A DNA stretch of 10,000 bases from Theodoxus fluviatilis (lineage: Eukaryota > Mollusca > Gastropoda > Cycloneritida > Neritidae). Under the pieces are notes generated by a model, which was not told the DNA's origin, searched no databases, and saw nothing but the letters and a program-made list of their open reading frames with translations. The stretch lies in assembly GCA_034096865.1 (NCBI GenBank), contig JAWQFJ010001812.1, forward strand, positions 130,001-140,000. The letters are read 5' to 3'. Both the position numbers and the translations under genes were made by a program. Below, piece after piece: positions 8,298 to 10,000 of the stretch; position 1 is the stretch's first letter, and the number at the start of each line of letters is the position of its first letter.

Positions 8298-8445
8298 CCC
8301 AGGGTGCAACTCTGTGGGTTGGCGGTCAGAATGGACCCATTGCCTCCCCCTACGCGATTAGTAAGAGGCGAATAACTACGGACATCATGACTTTATTTGC
8401 GCTAATTCTATTCTAGTGATTTTCGTGCTCAGTGGCCTTACATAC
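8298..8445 (+). mobile_element. Dispersed repeat family, copy A
   Basis: Three conserved blocks occur in order: CTGTGGGTT...GAATGGACCC (about 8312-8339), CGATTAGTAAGAGGCG...AATAACTA (8355-8378), and TGATTTTCGTGCTCAGTGG...CCTTACATA (8417-8444). The middle block matches the inverted copy C (9109-9132) at 23 of 24 positions. Copy A stops at CTTACATA, where the other copies continue with AGCCTAC and ACTGATAGGCCGTAA, so its 3' part is missing and copy B begins immediately. No coding capacity is seen. Confidence 0.65.
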
Positions 8446-8990
8446 CCCCCTCCCCCTGTGGATTGGGGGTTAAAAGAATAGACCCACCGTGTCTCCCTAC
8501 ATTGGGGGGGGGGGGGACAATAGACCCACAGTGTCTCCCTACATTGGGCGGGGACAATAGACCCACCGCTTCTCCCTACATTGGGGGGGACAATAGACCC
8601 ACCGCTTCTCCCTACATTGGGGGGACAATAGACCCACCGCTTCTCCCTACATTGGGGGGACAATAGACCCACCGCTTCTCCCTACATTGGGGGGGACAAT
8701 AGACCCACCGCTTCTCCCTACATTGGGGGGGACAATAGACCCACCGTGTCTCCCTACATTGGGGGGGACAATAGACCCACCATGTCTCCCTACATTGGGG
8801 GGGACAATAGACCCACCGTGTCTCCCAACATCGGGGGGACAATAGACCCACCGTGTCTCCCTACACGATTCGTAAGAGGTGAATAACGAGGGAAACCAAC
8901 TCTATTGATTTTTCGTGATGAATGGCCTTACATAGCCTACATAGGCTGATAGGCCGTAAATCTCCGTCAATCCAACCCAGTGCAACTCTA
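8446..8990 (+). mobile_element. Dispersed repeat family, copy B, expanded by an internal minisatellite
   Basis: The 5' part (about 8446-8500) matches the complement of copy C: CCTCCCCCTGTGG, a G-rich run, then GAATAGACCCACCGTGTCTCCCTA. The 3' part (about 8845-8965) resumes with TCTCCCTACACGATTCGTAAGAGG, a block about 25 bp shorter than in copies A and C, then TTTTCGTGATGAATGG, CCTTACATAGCCTAC and CTGATAGGCCGTAAA. Between them lies a tandem array built from the element's own GACCCACC...TCTCCCTA segment. Both boundaries are in register with the unexpanded copy. The end (to about 8990) passes into a (GGAT)n tract. Confidence 0.65.
8481..8866 (+). repeat. 36-bp minisatellite, 11 unit cores
   Basis: Eleven copies of a core GACCCACC(G)(C/T)(T/G)TCTCCCTAC begin at 8481, 8523, 8560, 8596, 8631, 8666, 8702, 8738, 8774, 8810 and 8845. 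The steps are 42, 37, 36, 35, 35, 36, 36, 36, 36 and 35 bases. Each core is followed by ATTG, a G-run and ACAATA. Step differences come mostly from the G-run, which is longest (13 G, 8504-8516) after the first core. Because 36 is a multiple of three, long repetitive frames run through on both strands (a 12-residue repeat); these are by-products of the array and not genes. Confidence 0.95.
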
Positions 8991-9009
8991 GGATGGATGG
9001 ATGGATGGA
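8991..9009 (+). repeat. (GGAT)n microsatellite
   Basis: 4.75 uninterrupted GGAT copies at the junction between copies B and C. On the complementary strand it reads (ATCC)n directly after the 3' end of copy C, like the short simple-repeat tail of some retroposons. Confidence 0.9.
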
Positions 9010-9190
9010 GTTTTACGGCCTATCAGTCTCTGTAGGCTATGTAAAGTCATTAAGCACGAAAATCACTAGAACAGTTTAGAGTAAACGCAAAGCAAGTCAC
9101 GGCGTCCCTAGTTATTCGCCTCTTACGAATCGCATAGGGAGACGTGGTGGGTCAATTCTCACCCCGAACCCACAGGGGGAGGCAACTCTA
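9007..9190 (-). mobile_element. Dispersed repeat family, copy C (inverted, most complete)
   Basis: Read on the minus strand it has every block of the family in order: TTGCCTCCCCCTGTGGGTT (near 9183-9165), GAATTGACCCACCACG and TCTCCCTATG (about 9158-9133), CGATTCGTAAGAGGCGAATAACTA as its continuation (9132-9109, 24 bases), TGATTTTCGTG and TTACATAGCC, then CTGATAGGCCGTAAA and ACTCC followed by (ATCC)n. It lies tail to tail with copy B. The arms 8928-8965 and 9007-9044 are inverted with 35 of 38 positions matching. The short length (about 180 bp), absence of coding sequence and simple-repeat tail are compatible with a SINE, but clear Pol III A and B boxes are not evident, so the class is open. 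Confidence 0.6.
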
Positions 9191-10000
9191 AGATCCGTGC
9201 AGCATTGAACACTGCATCTGCCAGCCGCGAGGCCACTGCGGGTGAACACCTTGCCCGCTAGATAAAAGCTTCGTTTGAAAGGTGGTGTGTGTGTGTGTGT
9301 GTCGACATTGCTTACCATGAATTTTCTAACTAAGCATCATGCCTCCAACACCCGAGAAAACACACATTCCTTGCCTGATGTGAAGGACACAGTCCCACAC
9401 GTTTCATCTCATAATCATCTCAGCCAAGGAAGTTAATTTTTCAGTCGGGTAGTTAGTTCATTCGTAATTTGACAAAATAACTCCAAAAGATTCAAATGGA
9501 TTCTGATGAAATTTGTTGCACGGTAAGAGTTTTATGCGAGGAGTTTTCCATTACATTTTGGAGGTCGTCTGCCGTTTAGTTTTGGAATCACAAGCGTAAA
9601 GATGAACTTGGTCGCCTAGGCGGTAGGCCCGTGTGTGCTCCAAGCCAACATGAGAATTCCACACTCAAAGACCACTAGCAGGCGCTAAAATGAACTGTAG
9701 CATCAGGCCTGGCCTGGCTAGCAGAACATGGTACCTGAATTATCCAGTCCTTGGAGGAGGCGCAGTGATACCTTCACCGTTGTGGCTGCCTTGGCGGAAG
9801 TTTGCTTTCTCCAAGTGCTCTGTAGTTAAACACAATATTGTCTTACTTCCCAATGGCGCTGTGATTTGTATTATCCATGCTTTTGCCTACGTTGGCAAGA
9901 TAATTACCGATTCAGTCGTTTCATGTCAATCAGCCATACAAACTTTCTAACTTTTTTTTTGCACGACTTTTGCCGAAAGTCTGTCGGTCATCGCGACCCG
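9191..10000. other. Unique sequence with a short (GT)n; no gene seen
   Basis: A (GT)n tract of about ten units lies at roughly 9283-9302. A 10-bp palindrome CGCCTAGGCG lies at 9613-9622, and a T run at about 9951-9960. An 86-codon forward frame at 9690-9950 has no recognisable domain and is treated as chance. Confidence 0.5.

Noticed and set aside
8385..8851. Repetitive frames with a 12-residue period (a repeat containing RWVYCPP)
   Set aside because: The 36-bp minisatellite unit is a multiple of three and lacks stops in some frames. The frame shifts where units are 35, 37 or 42 bp, and frames run on both strands.
8481..8866. Possible CRISPR array
   Set aside because: Unit cores recur every 35-42 bp, but the sequence between them is the same in every unit, so there are no unique spacers. 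There are no cas genes and the context is eukaryotic.
9690..9950. Forward 86-codon frame
   Set aside because: No domain, signal or homologous family is recognised, and base composition matches the surrounding non-coding DNA.

Overview
The window reads as non-coding nuclear DNA from an animal genome. It has very long dinucleotide and tetranucleotide microsatellites, degenerate dispersed repeats, a minisatellite, and AT-leaning unique sequence with no compact gene layout, operons or ribosome binding sites. The density of (CT)n, (CA)n, (CTGC)n and (CAGT)n tracts and the look of the dispersed repeats would suit a marine invertebrate such as a gastropod mollusc. That placement is an impression and cannot be proven from this sequence. 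I find no protein-coding gene, RNA gene or promoter that I can support with confidence. Most open frames longer than 60 codons are translations of simple repeats or chance frames in GC-rich patches.

Layout. 1-1335: unique sequence with a few short hairpins. 1336-1483: a foldback (inverted-repeat) element. 1484-1850: a GC-rich block open in all three forward frames for part of its length. 2073-3012: a microsatellite complex, (TC)n(AC)n, then 240 bp of unique sequence, then (CTGC)n followed by a long decaying (TG)n tract. 3218-3670: the only moderately protein-like open frame, on the minus strand. 3894-4150: a second foldback locus related to the one at 1336, with a 10-bp unit triplicated in one arm. 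4589-4627: a strong G-quadruplex motif. 5488-5849: about 360 bp of polypyrimidine with (CCCT)n and (CAGT)n blocks. 5850-7376: unique sequence. 7377-7555: a candidate small inverted-repeat element. 7870-9190: the most structured part of the window. It holds four copies of one dispersed repeat family, one of them carrying an internal 36-bp minisatellite and two lying tail to tail, plus a 92-nt (CT)n tract at 7977-8068. 9191-10000: unique sequence with a short (GT)n.

With no genes identified, the biological interest is in repeat dynamics. A minisatellite has grown from part of a dispersed element and still has both element flanks, and two related foldback elements lie about 2.5 kb apart. Several tracts are also prone to non-B DNA (G4, triplex, Z-DNA). 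All similarities were found by eye, so the alignments are approximate.
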